Shown piece after piece: positions 17,779-28,200 of a stretch of DNA of 64,000 bases; position 1 is the stretch's first letter, and every line of letters begins with the position of its first letter. This DNA comes from CAZBME01 sp964645835 (lineage in GTDB: Bacteria; Desulfobacterota; Syntrophia; Syntrophales; UBA8958). The position numbers and the translations under genes are program-made. Under the pieces are notes generated by a model. That model saw nothing but the letters and a program-made list of their open reading frames with translations. It did no database searches and was not told the DNA's origin. The stretch spans positions 81,650-145,649 of the forward strand of contig CAZYDG010000043.1 in assembly GCA_964645835.1 (NCBI GenBank), given 5' to 3'.

Positions 17779-18657
17779 TTAGGGTAACTTGAGGTGAACG
17801 ACCTGGCTTTTCTTGCCGAGATTGCCCAAAGATTTCCCTTGGAAAGAGACTTCAACACCTCCTGCATTGCCGATGTCAATGATAAAGGCCTCTTCGGCGG
17901 ACCGCTCAATGACATCGCCCTGTTTGATGGTCATCTCTTGGGACCGTTTATGGTCTTCCCGGATTCTTAACCATGTCGTATCCGTTGCTGTAATGGTGAG
18001 ACGGTAGCGTTTTTGCTCGGCGGCGGTCTGTCCTGTGCTGCCGACGGTACTTTGAACAGGTTGACCCTGTATGGGAGCGTTTACCGCCTGTCCCGTTGCC
18101 GGTATCGCTCCTTCTTTCGCCGCATCCGGCGCCGTTTGCGGGTGCACTTGGGCGCTCTGCGGAGGAAGTGGCAGTTGCTGTTCGATAACAGCTGTTGATA
18201 CGGGGGGTGGAGGTTGCGGTTTAGACAGATTAAGAATGTTTGAATCTTCAGGGAACATAAGATAAAAGATCGCAATGGAAACTACAACGATCGAGATGGT
18301 CAAGAATATAAGACGACGTTTCACACCGGTCTTTTTCTCTTGGACCGAGGTTTTTTGATCGGCTTCAGTTGTGGGTGGGGCGATGTTCAACGATCTCAGG
18401 TACTGCTCGTAACTTTCCAGGATAGGTCTGCTGTCGATGTCCAGGTAAGCGGCATAGGTTTTTATAAAGGTTTTCGTATAGACCGGCTCGGGGAGAAGAT
18501 GAAAATGACCGTCTTCAATGGCCGCCAGATTGACCGTGGTGATCCGCGTGGCGGTAAAGATGTCGCGCAGAGGAATCCCCTTGGCGTTGCGAATCGATTT
18601 CAGATCGCTTCCGCCAGCCTCCTTGCTGTTGTTTCCTTCTGGAGCCGGTGCCGTCAT
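17779..18657 (-). CDS. rodZ: RodZ-like helix-turn-helix membrane protein
   Basis: 292 residues from the ATG at 18657. An N-terminal Cro-like helix-turn-helix (LKSIRNAKGIPLRDIFTATRI...YTKTFIKTYAAYL, about 15-80) is followed by a membrane helix (LIFLTISIVVVSIAIFYLMF), a long Pro/Gln-rich linker and a C-terminal DUF4115-type beta domain (LTITATDTTWLRI...VEVSFQGKSLG). RodZ links the MreB cytoskeleton to the cell wall machinery. An in-frame ATG at 18708 adds 17 residues; 18657 was chosen because AAAGGACGG lies upstream and the protein then starts near the family position. It is divergent from the suhB-like gene. Confidence 0.82.
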   Translation of the reverse strand: MTAPAPEGNNSKEAGGSDLKSIRNAKGIPLRDIFTATRITTVNLAAIEDGHFHLLPEPVYTKTFIKTYAAYLDIDSRPILESYEQYLRSLNIAPPTTEADQKTSVQEKKTGVKRRLIFLTISIVVVSIAIFYLMFPEDSNILNLSKPQPPPPVSTAVIEQQLPLPPQSAQVHPQTAPDAAKEGAIPATGQAVNAPIQGQPVQSTVGSTGQTAAEQKRYRLTITATDTTWLRIREDHKRSQEMTIKQGDVIERSAEEAFIIDIGNAGGVEVSFQGKSLGNLGKKSQVVHLKLP

Positions 18658-18784
18658 GACGCTGATTACCCGTCCTTTATAAGGTAATTCAATTATGAGA
18701 TAATTCAATATTATTTACCGTTTAGCACCAAATAATTACTTACGCAATAAAAAATGAACCGGAAAGTGAGGAATATAAAATTTA

Positions 18785-19576
18785 ATGATGCGCGATTACA
18801 AATTCTTGGCCATCCAGGCGGCTCGTGAGGCCGGTGTCATGCTGCGCGAACGCCTTCATCATGCTCATCAGATTGAATACAAAGGTGAAATAAACCTGGT
18901 AACGGAGGCGGATCGCATGTCTGAAGATATGATCGTTTCCCGTATTCGCAAGGAATTTCCCGAGCATGATCTTCAGATGGAAGAGTCTTCGGAAATAAAT
19001 AACGGGTCGCCTTTCCGTTGGATTATCGATCCCCTCGATGGCACAACGAACTATGCCCACGGCTATCCCGTTTTTTGCGTGTCCATCGCTCTGGCGTTTG
19101 AAGGAAAGGTACGCCTAGGTGTGATATACCACCCCATGATGGACGAGTTGTTTGTGGCGGAAGAAGGGCGGGGCGCAGCCTGCAACGGAGTGCACATACA
19201 TGTGTCCGAGACGGATGATTCATCGAGAAGCCTTCTCGCGACGGGGTTTCCCTATGATATTCGCCATACCGAACAAGACAACATCGCAAACTTTATCGCC
19301 ATGGCCAAGCGTGTTCAGGCCATTCGCCGGGCCGGCTCGGCGGCACTCGACCTTGCCTATGTTGCGGCGGGCCGTTTTGACGGTTTTTGGGAGCTGAAGC
19401 TTGCTCCTTGGGATACGGCTGCGGGATGTCTAATGGTGACGGAGGCAGGCGGCGTTGTTACAGATCTCAATGGGGGGCCCTTCCTTTTGTCATCCCCCCA
19501 TGTCCTTGCATCCAACGGGAAGATTCACGACGGGCTCCTTGCCATTCTCAGAGAGGTCAATGAGAACACAAATTAA
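18785..19576 (+). CDS. suhB: Inositol monophosphatase family phosphatase (SuhB-like)
   Basis: 263 residues. The metal-binding motifs are complete: the Glu of MEESSE (about 65-70), DPLDGTTNY (82-90) and PWDTAAG near the C-terminus, as in Mg-dependent, lithium-sensitive sugar phosphatases. It likely hydrolyses inositol-1-phosphate or a related sugar phosphate; E. coli SuhB also acts in rRNA antitermination. ATG codons at 18785 and 18788 are both possible, with GTGAGG about 15 bp upstream. Its stop shares TTAA with the stop of the converging membrane protein gene. Confidence 0.9.
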   Translation: MMRDYKFLAIQAAREAGVMLRERLHHAHQIEYKGEINLVTEADRMSEDMIVSRIRKEFPEHDLQMEESSEINNGSPFRWIIDPLDGTTNYAHGYPVFCVSIALAFEGKVRLGVIYHPMMDELFVAEEGRGAACNGVHIHVSETDDSSRSLLATGFPYDIRHTEQDNIANFIAMAKRVQAIRRAGSAALDLAYVAAGRFDGFWELKLAPWDTAAGCLMVTEAGGVVTDLNGGPFLLSSPHVLASNGKIHDGLLAILREVNENTN

Positions 19577-20247
19577 CCGATCTGGCTCACAGCCCTAGCC
19601 GCCAGCACGACAATGATGATCAGGGAAATGACCGTCTGCAGCATCATCAGGAGCTTGGCCTGCCTGCTAACCACCGGTTCCATGGTGGGTCCCAGTGTTG
19701 AGCTTACATTGAATGAGAGGAAGATGTAGTCGATGGGGTGCTTTTGCATGTCTTTATCGTTTTCTTCGCCTGTCTTCTGGGGGAACAGAAATGCTCCCCC
19801 CGGAGTGAACGTATCAACTATCCAATATGCGACGGCGAAGACCACGACATTCATCAGGTAAACTACGGCAACATCCCACAACATATTCAGCGGTTGACCA
19901 CGCTTGACATCAGCCCCGAATACTAGTGCCAGCAGATTGCTGAGCAGATGGAACATGGCGAAGGTCGTATAAATCACTACAAGCCAGCGTGCCAGCAACA
20001 TGCGGCGCATTATCCAGGCCGCATACATGCAAATCAGCATGATTCCGAATATGATGTCGGAGAGATGCTCGATGAGGTTGATGAAATAATCCGCTTTTGC
20101 GGCAAGGACACTGCTTAGCTGCAACGTTTCGGCGACAAGGCGGTCACACAGAAACACGAGCAGCAGTATGAACCAGAACTCGAAGCCGGGGCGGCTTAAA
20201 AAATATTCGTGAATACGTTTACGGAAATTTTGGATCATGGTTCCCAT
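19573..20247 (-). CDS. Integral membrane protein with ion-channel-like C-terminus
   Basis: 224 residues with about five hydrophobic segments (roughly 23-45, 55-80, 84-108, 122-145 and 198-220). The stretch DYIFLSFNVSSTLGPT between the last two resembles the re-entrant pore loop of small two-helix potassium channels and DUF1345-like proteins, but the TVGYG filter is absent. Function is not recognised. It follows the Fe-S protein gene by 9 bp in the same direction, so the two may be co-transcribed. Confidence 0.6.
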   Translation of the reverse strand: MGTMIQNFRKRIHEYFLSRPGFEFWFILLLVFLCDRLVAETLQLSSVLAAKADYFINLIEHLSDIIFGIMLICMYAAWIMRRMLLARWLVVIYTTFAMFHLLSNLLALVFGADVKRGQPLNMLWDVAVVYLMNVVVFAVAYWIVDTFTPGGAFLFPQKTGEENDKDMQKHPIDYIFLSFNVSSTLGPTMEPVVSRQAKLLMMLQTVISLIIIVVLAARAVSQIG

Positions 20248-20256
20248 AGCAATTTC

Positions 20257-21402
20257 TTATCTGGTCTGTTTTCTCTTCGGCAGAATTCTTACTATTCTTT
20301 GTTTGCCTTTAACCATAGATATTGCGTTTTGCGGACAGAAATGCGCGCATACCCCACATCCGATGCAGATTTCTTCTTTTCTCCCCGCTTTTTTATCGTT
20401 GGTTAAATAGGCCGCATAGGTGTGGCATTTTTTAAAACAAGTACCGCATCCGATGCAAAGTTCGTCGTTTACGACTGATAAAAAATTGGTCACGTTCGCG
20501 ATGGGCGCCATCATATTATCGACGGCGTTTCCGCAACAGCACCTGCAGCAGTTGCAAATACTGGTTTCATCTTTGCTTGTATCGAAATTTGGATGGTAGG
20601 CCTTATGCACAAGCCCTGCTTCTTCTGCCCGCTTCAAAACCGTCAACGCTTCATCTTTGGAAATCATCCTCGAAAAACCCTGTTCCGACGTAAATCTTGC
20701 CGATTTCCCAAAAGTAAAGCAGGTCTCCCTTTCGCTTGTCTGCTTACATGGAGCCCCTTCCAAATCTTTGTAGTGCCGGCAGAAACAATGCCCCAGTGCA
20801 ATCTCGTCAAACTTTTGAATAAGTTCTTCAACTCTTTGAGAAGGAACAATTCTATCCACCGCCGCTTCCAGTTCCTCGTTTATAACGATTTTAACAGGTT
20901 CATTTTGGGGCTTGTTTTCAAGAACCGGCGCGGTCCTGTCAACAGGCGGGGCGGCCATGAGCATTGGAATAATGGCATCATAATTTGCCTGAATCAGTAT
21001 TTCCAAATCCGCAAACAGTTTATTGAATAACGAAGCTATTTCCTTGTTTCTATCTGTGACCTCTAACTTGCCCATGAAATTGTATTCAAAAGTCCCGACG
21101 TTAAATAGAGGCAATAATCTGAAAACCATTACCCCCTTGCTGTTGGGTTGATTGAAAATAACTCCCCTGCCGGCCAGATTCTTTACTTTCCGGTTGATTT
21201 CTTCTTCCGGTAATCCGCTCGATAACTTTAATTGCTCCATCGTCTGGGATTTTTTGTCACTGAAAGAAGCGATAAAATCCACTTCATCTTCCATAATAAA
21301 ATATTTTAAAAGCTTGATAAGCGTATCACTGACAGGTAGCGGAGTGCCTCCCGCCTGGCTTATAATCTCAGCGGTTTTTCCGTATTTTTCATTAATTGTC
21401 AT
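20257..21402 (-). CDS. Winged-helix / cysteine-rich / 2x[4Fe-4S] protein (paralogue A)
   Basis: 381 residues in three parts. About 45-115 looks like a winged helix (SQTMEQLKLSSGLPEEEINRKVKNL). A middle region has CFCRHY and CNCCRCCCG, an unusual cysteine cluster. The C-terminus has two ferredoxin motifs (CIGCGTCFKKC and CIGCGVCAHFCP) for two [4Fe-4S] clusters. It may be an electron-transfer protein or a redox-sensing partner; the reaction is unknown. A very similar protein lies at 61609-62691. A clean ribosome binding site (GGGAGGAA) precedes the ATG, and a strong promoter lies at 21432-21460. Confidence 0.8.
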   Translation of the reverse strand: MTINEKYGKTAEIISQAGGTPLPVSDTLIKLLKYFIMEDEVDFIASFSDKKSQTMEQLKLSSGLPEEEINRKVKNLAGRGVIFNQPNSKGVMVFRLLPLFNVGTFEYNFMGKLEVTDRNKEIASLFNKLFADLEILIQANYDAIIPMLMAAPPVDRTAPVLENKPQNEPVKIVINEELEAAVDRIVPSQRVEELIQKFDEIALGHCFCRHYKDLEGAPCKQTSERETCFTFGKSARFTSEQGFSRMISKDEALTVLKRAEEAGLVHKAYHPNFDTSKDETSICNCCRCCCGNAVDNMMAPIANVTNFLSVVNDELCIGCGTCFKKCHTYAAYLTNDKKAGRKEEICIGCGVCAHFCPQNAISMVKGKQRIVRILPKRKQTR

Positions 21403-21431
21403 ATTTGTTCCTCCCGTTGGCCATGGCGTGC

Positions 21432-21460
21432 AGTATAAGAGCAGGATATCTTCTTGTCAA
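21432..21460 (-). promoter_or_regulatory. Strong sigma-70 promoter for the Fe-S protein gene
   Basis: On the minus strand TTGACA (21460-21455), exactly 17 bp, TATACT (21437-21432), about 30 bp before the ATG at 21402. It matches the consensus at 11 of 12 positions, one of the best promoters in the window. Confidence 0.75.
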
Positions 21461-21470
21461 TGATTTAGCA

Positions 21471-21664
21471 GGCTTTGAAAAACGCCCATTCCACGCTTTC
21501 GCGGGGATGGCGTCTGCTGTGTTTCGCGGCAATCCTCGTCATTCGACTACTTCTATGTGACTCATCCCTCGACTTTTGTGCGTCTTGCATGTGGACATCC
21601 GGTATCAAGTACGGGACAAGCTTTTGAACAGCCTGCCCAAAATCGCGTTTTTCAACAACTGTTA
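21471..21664. repeat. Dispersed TGTTGAAAAA repeat, copy D
   Basis: About 194 bp starting GGCTTTGAAAAACGCCCATTC (one left-end base lost) and ending GTTTTTCAACAACTGTTA. Inside are the same AGCTTTTGAACAGCC half-site and CATCCGGTATCAAGTACGGGA-like interior as copy A. It ends 10 bp upstream of the -35 of the Fe-S protein promoter. Confidence 0.85.
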
Positions 21665-21751
21665 GCGTGAAGCCGGTGGCTATCTCTTTCAATACATTCT
21701 GCCAACCATAAACCAGTATGCTAACCGTATCTGATTATCTAATTATCTCTT

Positions 21752-21790
21752 GAAAATAAAAAGCCGCGCCTCCCAAGGAGTTGCACGGCT
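21752..21790 (-). terminator. Intrinsic terminator of the glutamate-synthase-like gene
   Basis: On the minus strand AGCCGTGC (21790-21783) pairs with GCGCGGCT (21769-21762, one G-U pair) around a 13-base loop and is followed by TTTTTATTTT. It lies 28 bp after the stop at 21818. Confidence 0.75.
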
Positions 21791-21817
21791 CTTTATCAAA
21801 TAGTTTCTGCTGTCCTT

Positions 21818-23404
21818 TTATTTAAGCAATATCTTTTCCGCTTCTTTCCTGTAAGCATCCATGACATAGGGAAGTCCTGAGACTTTTGCCGCCTCTTCTG
21901 TCAGGGCCATGAGGTCCTTCCGACCGATGAGAGAAAGGTTGAAGTTGCGGCTTCCTGCCATGAACTGTTGCAAGCCGGTTTTGAACTTCTGGCTGAACGT
22001 ATACAATCCGAGCGCGCCGGTGGGGATGTTTTTGATTTCCTTTCCGTACTTTGCCTTCAGTTCCTCATAGGAGACGAAGATTTCCTCAATGCTGGTTCCG
22101 TACTTGGAGACAGTCTTGGGCAGGTCTTTCGCCTTGATCCATTCGCCGATGTTTTTGCCAACCATGCCCGGAATCATGAGGCCTCTGCCCATGCAGACTG
22201 CTTTAACATAAGGCGCGCCCATCGCAATCGCCTTAAAGACACCGTCTTCGGTGGAGAACCCGCCGGCAAAGGCGATATTCGGAACGGCCATTTTCTTTTT
22301 CTTCATTTTCTCACAGAACTCGTAAGCCATGGAATGCAGGTAGAAGGATGGTATCCCCCATTCGCTCATCATGGGCCAGGGGCTCATGCCGGTTCCGCCG
22401 GGTGCGCCGTCTATCGTCAGAAGGTCAATCTTGGCATCCGAACAGTAACGCAGGGCCATTGCCAGTTCGAGAGCAGAGTAGGCGCCGGTCTTGAGAGTGA
22501 TCCGCTGAAAACCTACTTTCCGCAGTCTCTCCACTTCCTTCAGAAAGCCATCCGGAGTCACGAAGCCGAGACGGGAGTGCCTTTCGAATTCCCTGATGGC
22601 GCCGTCTTTGAATGCCGCCTGATTTTCCGGAAGTGTCGGGTCGGGCAGGACTATGTAGCCTCTCTTTTTAAGTTCGATTGCCCTTTCCAGGCTGCCGACC
22701 TTGATCTCGCCGCCGATATTCTTGGCACCCTGCCCCCATTTGAGTTCGATGGTCTCCAGTTTGTGTTTGTTGAGGACGTATTCTGCAACTCCGAATCTCG
22801 TGTCTTCCACATTCATCTGGACCAGGATTTCGCCGTAACCTTCATGGTACCGTTTGTATGTCTCGATCCTGCGGTCCATTTCGGGAGACTTCTTTACCTT
22901 GCCGTTCTTGAGCTCCAGGCCGGGATCGATCCCACAGACATTTTCGCCGCAGACTATGGTAATTCCGCAGATGGCGGCGCCGGTGGCAAAGTGTTCCCAG
23001 TTCTTGCGGGCGATTTCGGTGGAACCGAGGGCACCGGTGAAGATGGGCATTTTCATCTTAACTTTTTTCACCCAGCCGTATTCAGTCTCTGTGTTGACTG
23101 CAGGAAATACGGCCGTGTCGGGGCCAGGGACAACGCCTTTCGGAAGACCCATCGCGCCCACGGCATAGCCCTGAATGCTGATATGTGAATAATCAACGGG
23201 ATAATTTTTATCGGCCCCGGCAGTCATTTCACCGAAACCGATGGGGTACAGGACTTCCCGGCCCCTGAAAGTGGACAGCCATATTTCACAGCCGCCACGG
23301 CATCCGTCTAGACAGCGTGTGCAAATACCCGAAACTGGCGCTACGTTCTTTGATCGGTTGAAAGTTCCTGTTGCTTCGTTTGCATTGGGTTGCCTCAAAT
23401 TCAT
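21818..23404 (-). CDS. FMN-dependent glutamate-synthase-like protein (GltB domain 2 family)
   Basis: 528 residues. An N-terminal CTRCLDGCRGGCEIW holds clustered cysteines, followed by a long TIM-barrel FMN domain like the central domain of GltB: LLTIDGAPGGTGMSPWPM, FAGGFSTEDGVFKAIAMGAPYV and MGRGLMIPGM. There is no glutamine amidotransferase domain, so it resembles the archaeal-type or stand-alone glutamate synthase family, which may use another amine source or act as a redox enzyme. The ATG at 23404 has GAGAGGAGG just upstream; 23 more in-frame codons upstream have no such signal. It is monocistronic, with its own terminator at 21752-21790. Confidence 0.85.
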   Translation of the reverse strand: MNLRQPNANEATGTFNRSKNVAPVSGICTRCLDGCRGGCEIWLSTFRGREVLYPIGFGEMTAGADKNYPVDYSHISIQGYAVGAMGLPKGVVPGPDTAVFPAVNTETEYGWVKKVKMKMPIFTGALGSTEIARKNWEHFATGAAICGITIVCGENVCGIDPGLELKNGKVKKSPEMDRRIETYKRYHEGYGEILVQMNVEDTRFGVAEYVLNKHKLETIELKWGQGAKNIGGEIKVGSLERAIELKKRGYIVLPDPTLPENQAAFKDGAIREFERHSRLGFVTPDGFLKEVERLRKVGFQRITLKTGAYSALELAMALRYCSDAKIDLLTIDGAPGGTGMSPWPMMSEWGIPSFYLHSMAYEFCEKMKKKKMAVPNIAFAGGFSTEDGVFKAIAMGAPYVKAVCMGRGLMIPGMVGKNIGEWIKAKDLPKTVSKYGTSIEEIFVSYEELKAKYGKEIKNIPTGALGLYTFSQKFKTGLQQFMAGSRNFNLSLIGRKDLMALTEEAAKVSGLPYVMDAYRKEAEKILLK

Positions 23405-23809
23405 TCTTCTACCTCCTCTCAAGATTTTTTTAAGATTTTCAGCCCTTGAAATAACTTGTAATTGATAAAGCAAAAATCATTGAATTCAATGACTCTTTAC
23501 CGCTAACTGAGATAAATCTCCGAGAACTTTTGAAGCTTCTTGAAAGCAATAAAAATTGACATGACAGGTAATAGTTTTCATAAGCATACGCTTTGATAAA
23601 AACTTGTCTTCTGTGAAAAGGGAAGTTTTGTGAAAAAGCACAATTTTGTGTAAATGAAGAAGGGGCCCTTTGTCAAGCCCAATATGTAGCAAGTTGTTGA
23701 AATATTGGGAATGCCGTATTATTGAGTCATTACCGAATTCCTTTTGAAGGTTCCTCTTGAAACCAGCTTTAATAGCCGTAATAACCGGTTGCGGAAGGCA
23801 ATCCTCTTC
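23405..23809. other. Intergenic, AT-rich, no gene; holds a 16-bp perfect palindrome
   Basis: 405 bp between the efflux outer-membrane gene end and the glutamate-synthase-like start. The only clear element is TCATTGAATTCAATGA at 23477-23492, a perfect 16-bp palindrome about 75 bp upstream of the 23404 start and so a candidate operator. The short open frames here have no ribosome binding site and are not annotated. Confidence 0.6.
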
Positions 23810-25231
23810 CTATGCGCCGCCGCCCAAGGCTTTATAAAAGGCAACTTCATTGGCGAAGCGGAAAAGCTGGAGGCTGATCAGCCCCTTCTGAGCGCTGTAG
23901 AGAGAGCGTTGAGCATCTAGAACGCTGAGGTAGCTGTCGATGCCCTTTGTGTAACGCGCCTGGGAGATGCGATAGGTTGCAGCAAAGGCGTTGACCAGCG
24001 ATTCTTGCGCCTCGATCTGCCGGTTCACCGTTCCCTGTATGGCAAGAGCGTCCGCCGTTTCCCGGAAAGCCGCCTGGATAGTCAGCTCATACTGGGTCAA
24101 CGTTATGTCCTTCTCCGCTTTTGTGACATCATAAGCTGACCACATGCGGGCATCAAAAATCGGAAGAACGATCTGCGGCGCAAAATTCCACGTGCTCGAG
24201 CCGTCCTTGAAGAGCCCCGACAATTGAGCGCTGGCCGTGCCGAAGGATGTCGTGAGGGAAATGCGGGGAAAGAAAGCGGCACGGGCGGCGCCGATATTGG
24301 CATTGGCTGCCTTGAGGCGGTGCTCTGCCGCCAGCACATCAGGCCGTTTCAAGAGCACCTCCGAAGACAAGCCGGGGGAAATATCCCGGATCGGACGTAG
24401 CTTGCCCAACTCTGGTGGCAGAAGTTCCTGCGGCACTTGAGAACCGACGAGAAGGCGCAAGGCGTTTTCATCCTGAGCGGCCATTTGGGTATAGCGGGCG
24501 ACGTCTCCTCTGGCTGTATCGACCTGACTTTGGGCGCGACGAAGATCCAGTTCGGAGGCAAGACCTACGTCATAACGCTTCCGGATCAGTTTGTAGGCCG
24601 ATTCCTGTGACTCAAGGGTGGATGCCGTCAGGGCAAGGCTTTCCCTGTCCGCAGCAAGGGTAAGGTATGCGTTGGCCACGGTGGAAACCAGGAGGATCTG
24701 GGCACTGCGGCGTGTCTGATCCGTTGCCAGATATTCCTCCAGCGCACGGTCCTTCAGGCTGCGGATGCGGCCGAAAAAGTCGATTTCCCAGGCGGTGATG
24801 CCGAAATTAACATTGTATTGGCTAAACGTCGTATCCTGGCCCGTAGTGGAGAGGTCTGCCGGCAGTCGACCATTGTTTACGTACCCCGCAGCACTGACGG
24901 CCGGCAGCAGTTCTGCCCGCTGAATGCCGTATAGGGCTCTGGCTCTCTCGACATTCAAGGCCGCCAGACGGAGGTCGCGATTGTTCTTCAGGGCCATTGC
25001 TATGATTTCCTTCAGGCGTTCATCGGTAAAAAACTCCTGCCATGGCAAATCCGTAGCGGCAGGCGCTACGACTGTCCTCTTTGTCTCCTCGTAAGCCGTA
25101 CCGGTCGGCCATTGATTGGGAACGGGTGCTACGGGCCGCTCGTATTTCGGGGCCAGAGAGCAACCGCCGGATAGAGCAGCAATGATGATAGTTATGACGA
25201 GGCGCCTGCTGATGCAGAATTTTGTCATCAT
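23810..25231 (-). CDS. RND efflux outer-membrane lipoprotein channel (NodT/OprM family)
   Basis: 473 residues. The signal peptide ends in a lipobox (ALSGGC, lipidated Cys24). Two repeated coiled-coil/beta halves follow, with NRDLRLAALNVERARALYGIQRAE and GLASELDLRRAQSQVDTARGD typical of the TolC-like NodT group. It forms the trimeric outer-membrane exit duct of a tripartite pump. ATG codons at 25231 and 25228 follow GGAGGACC inside the end of the pump gene; the 13 extra upstream codons are unlikely to be used. It is last in the efflux operon. Confidence 0.9.
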   Translation of the reverse strand: MMTKFCISRRLVITIIIAALSGGCSLAPKYERPVAPVPNQWPTGTAYEETKRTVVAPAATDLPWQEFFTDERLKEIIAMALKNNRDLRLAALNVERARALYGIQRAELLPAVSAAGYVNNGRLPADLSTTGQDTTFSQYNVNFGITAWEIDFFGRIRSLKDRALEEYLATDQTRRSAQILLVSTVANAYLTLAADRESLALTASTLESQESAYKLIRKRYDVGLASELDLRRAQSQVDTARGDVARYTQMAAQDENALRLLVGSQVPQELLPPELGKLRPIRDISPGLSSEVLLKRPDVLAAEHRLKAANANIGAARAAFFPRISLTTSFGTASAQLSGLFKDGSSTWNFAPQIVLPIFDARMWSAYDVTKAEKDITLTQYELTIQAAFRETADALAIQGTVNRQIEAQESLVNAFAATYRISQARYTKGIDSYLSVLDAQRSLYSAQKGLISLQLFRFANEVAFYKALGGGA

Positions 25232-25232
25232 G

Positions 25233-28200
25233 TCATAGGTCCTCCGTGGCAATTGATTCCGTATTTCCATCTGTTGTCTTCTCCCGGCGTTTCCCTGTGA
25301 GCTTTGTTATCAATGCCGTAAACAAAGACCCGGCGCCCCCGGATGCTACCGTCTTCCCATATTTCTTGCCGAATGCCTTTTCAATTAGGACATAGAAGAG
25401 AGGGGCAAAAACAACCACCAGGGCGGTGCCGGTTATCATCCCTCCCAGCACGCCGGTGCCGATGGCGGTCATGGCCCCTGCGCCGGCGCCTCTAGCCATG
25501 ACGAGGGGCAGGACGCCGAACCCGAAGGCGAGGGACGTCATGACGATGGGGCGCAATCGCAGTTTCGCCCCTTCCAGTGTCGCATCGATTAGGTCCATCC
25601 CCTCCTCAACCCGTGCCTTGGCAAACTGAACAATAAGGATGGCGTTTTTGGTAGTTAATCCCAGGGTGGTCAAAAGACCGATCTGAAAATAGACGTCATT
25701 GGACATCCCCCGCAGACTGGAAGCAATGACGCCGCCGATGGCCCCCAGAGGCAGGGCCAGGAGAATGGCGATGGGGATCGGCCAGCTTTCGTAGAGAGCC
25801 GCCAGGCAAAGAAAGATGACAAGGATAGAAAAGGCATAGAGGAGCGGCGCCTGTGACTTAGCCATCCGTTCCTGATAAGAAAGGCCGGACCAGTCAAAGC
25901 CGAACCCCTGGGGCAGCTTGGATGTGATCTCTTCCATGGCCTTCATGGCCTCACCGGAACTTCTTCCCGGCGCCGGTTCTCCCCAGATATTAAGGGATGG
26001 GAAACCGTTGAAGCGTTCCAGCCGTGGGGAACCGCTCTCCCAACGAGTGGAGGCGAACGAGGCAAAGGGCGTCATCTGTCCCGCAGCATTGCGGACATAA
26101 AGCTTGTCCAGATGTTGAGGAAGCATGCGATAGGGGGCGTCGGCTTGCACATAAACCTTTTTAACCCGGCCGGCCTGTATGAAATTGTTGACATAGGCAC
26201 CCCCGAAGGCCGCCGCGATGGTATTGTGAACGGAAGTCAAGGGGATACCCATGGCCCCCGTTTTTTCCCAGTCCACATCGATCCGGAACTGGGGGACATC
26301 CTCCATGCCGTTGGGCCGGACATTCGCCAGCCGTGGGTCCTTCACCGCCATGCCCAGGAGCTGGTTGCGGGCATTCATCAGGGCGGCGTGACCGAGACCG
26401 CCCCGGTCAAGCAACTGGAAATCCACACCCCGCGCGTTGCCCATCTCGACGACGGGTGGAGGCGGGAAGGCGAAGACCAGGGAACTGCGGAATTGGGAAA
26501 AGGCACCCATAGCCCGGCCGGCAACGGCCTTCACCCTTAAGTCCGGCCGATTTCGCTGGTGCCAGTCCCTCAACTTGGTAAAGACAAGGCCGTTGTTCTG
26601 CGCCCTGCCGGAAAAGCCGATACCGACAATGGTCATGCATGATTCAACAGCCTCTTTTTCTTTTTCCAAAAAGTAGTGCCGGACGTCGTCGGCGACCACC
26701 TGGGTTTGCTCCATAGTGGCGCCCGTCGGCATAAGTATCTGCGCAAAGAGGATGCCCTGGTCTTCATCGGGAAGATAGCCCGTGGGCATTCGCATAAATA
26801 GAAATCCCAGCAGAATCAGGATGACCAGGAAAACCGCGAGGTAGCGTCTTTTCCGGGACAGGACGCCGCCGACCAGTTGCACATAGCGGTCCCGCAACCG
26901 GAAGAAGGCATGATCGAACCACCGGAAAAAAGGCTGCAAAAAAAAGATGGCGTTTTCCGCCGCCTCATGCCCCTGAGCTACCGGTTTCAGGAGTGAGGCG
27001 CAAAGCACCGGTGTCAGGATCAGGGCCACAAGCACTGACAGCAGCATGGCAGCGGCAATGGTCACAGAGAACTGCCGGTAGATGACGCCTGTGGAGCCGG
27101 GAAAGAAGGCCATGGGGCCAAAGACCGCGGCGAGTACAAGTCCGATGCCGATCAGGGCCGGCGTAATCTGTTCCATGGATTTGGCTGTGGCTTCCTTGGG
27201 CGGAAGTCCCTCCTCCGTCATGATCCGTTCCACGTTTTCCACAACAACGATGGCGTCGTCCACCAACAGGCCGATGGCCAGCACCATGGCGAACATGGTA
27301 AGCATATTGATGGAAAACCCGAAGGCTCCCAGGACGGCGAAGGTTCCGAGAATAACGACCGGTACGGCGATGGTCGGGATAAGCGTTGCCCGCAGATTGC
27401 CCATGAACAGCCACATGACGGCAAAGACGAGAAAGACCGCTTCGAAGAGGGTCATTACGACCTCGTTGATGGCCACCCGTACAAAAGGGGTGGTGTCATA
27501 GGGATAGACGACCTTCATTCCCTTAGGAAAGTAGCGGCCCATATCGGCCAGTTTCTTTTTGACGGCATCGGCGGTATCCAGGGCGTTGGCGCCGGGAGCC
27601 TGACGGATGGCGAGTCCGGCGCAAGGCTTTCCGTTATAAAAGGCCTCGACATCATAAAACTCGGTCCCCAGCTCCGTACGGCCCACATCCCGGACGCGGA
27701 CAACGGCGCCGTCGGGATTGGTGCGGACGGGGATGGCGGCAAACTCCTCCGGGGTCTTGAGCATGTTCTGGACGATAATGGAGGTGTTCAATCGCTGACC
27801 TTTGACCGCCGGCGCGCCGCCGAACTGCCCGGCGGAAATCTCCACGTTGTAGGTTTTCAGCGCTGCGATCACATCCTCTATGGTCAGCCGGTAATCGGTG
27901 AGTTTTTCAGGGTTGAGCCATATCCGCATGGCATATTGGGTGCCGAAGTTCTGGACCTCGCCGACACCGGGGACGCGGGCCAGGACCTTTTCCAGGTTGG
28001 ATTGGGCATAATCCCGAAGATCATTGCCATCCATGCTGCTGTCTTCGGAGATGAGCCCCACGATAATCAAATAGTTTCGCGTCGATTTGCTGACCGTGAC
28101 ACCTAAGCGCTGCACCTCCTCCGGCAGGCTTGTCATGGCGAGTTGGAGCTTGTTTTGCACCTTTGCCCATGCCAGATCAGGATCGGTTCCCGGTTTGAAG

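Noticed and set aside
21968..23188. 406-codon open frame antisense to the glutamate-synthase-like gene
   Set aside because: The minus-strand gene has clear FMN-barrel motifs, a ribosome binding site and a terminator.
23486..23692. 68-codon minus-strand open frame in the AT-rich gap
   Set aside because: No ribosome binding site or recognisable motif; the gap also holds a palindrome and is probably non-coding.
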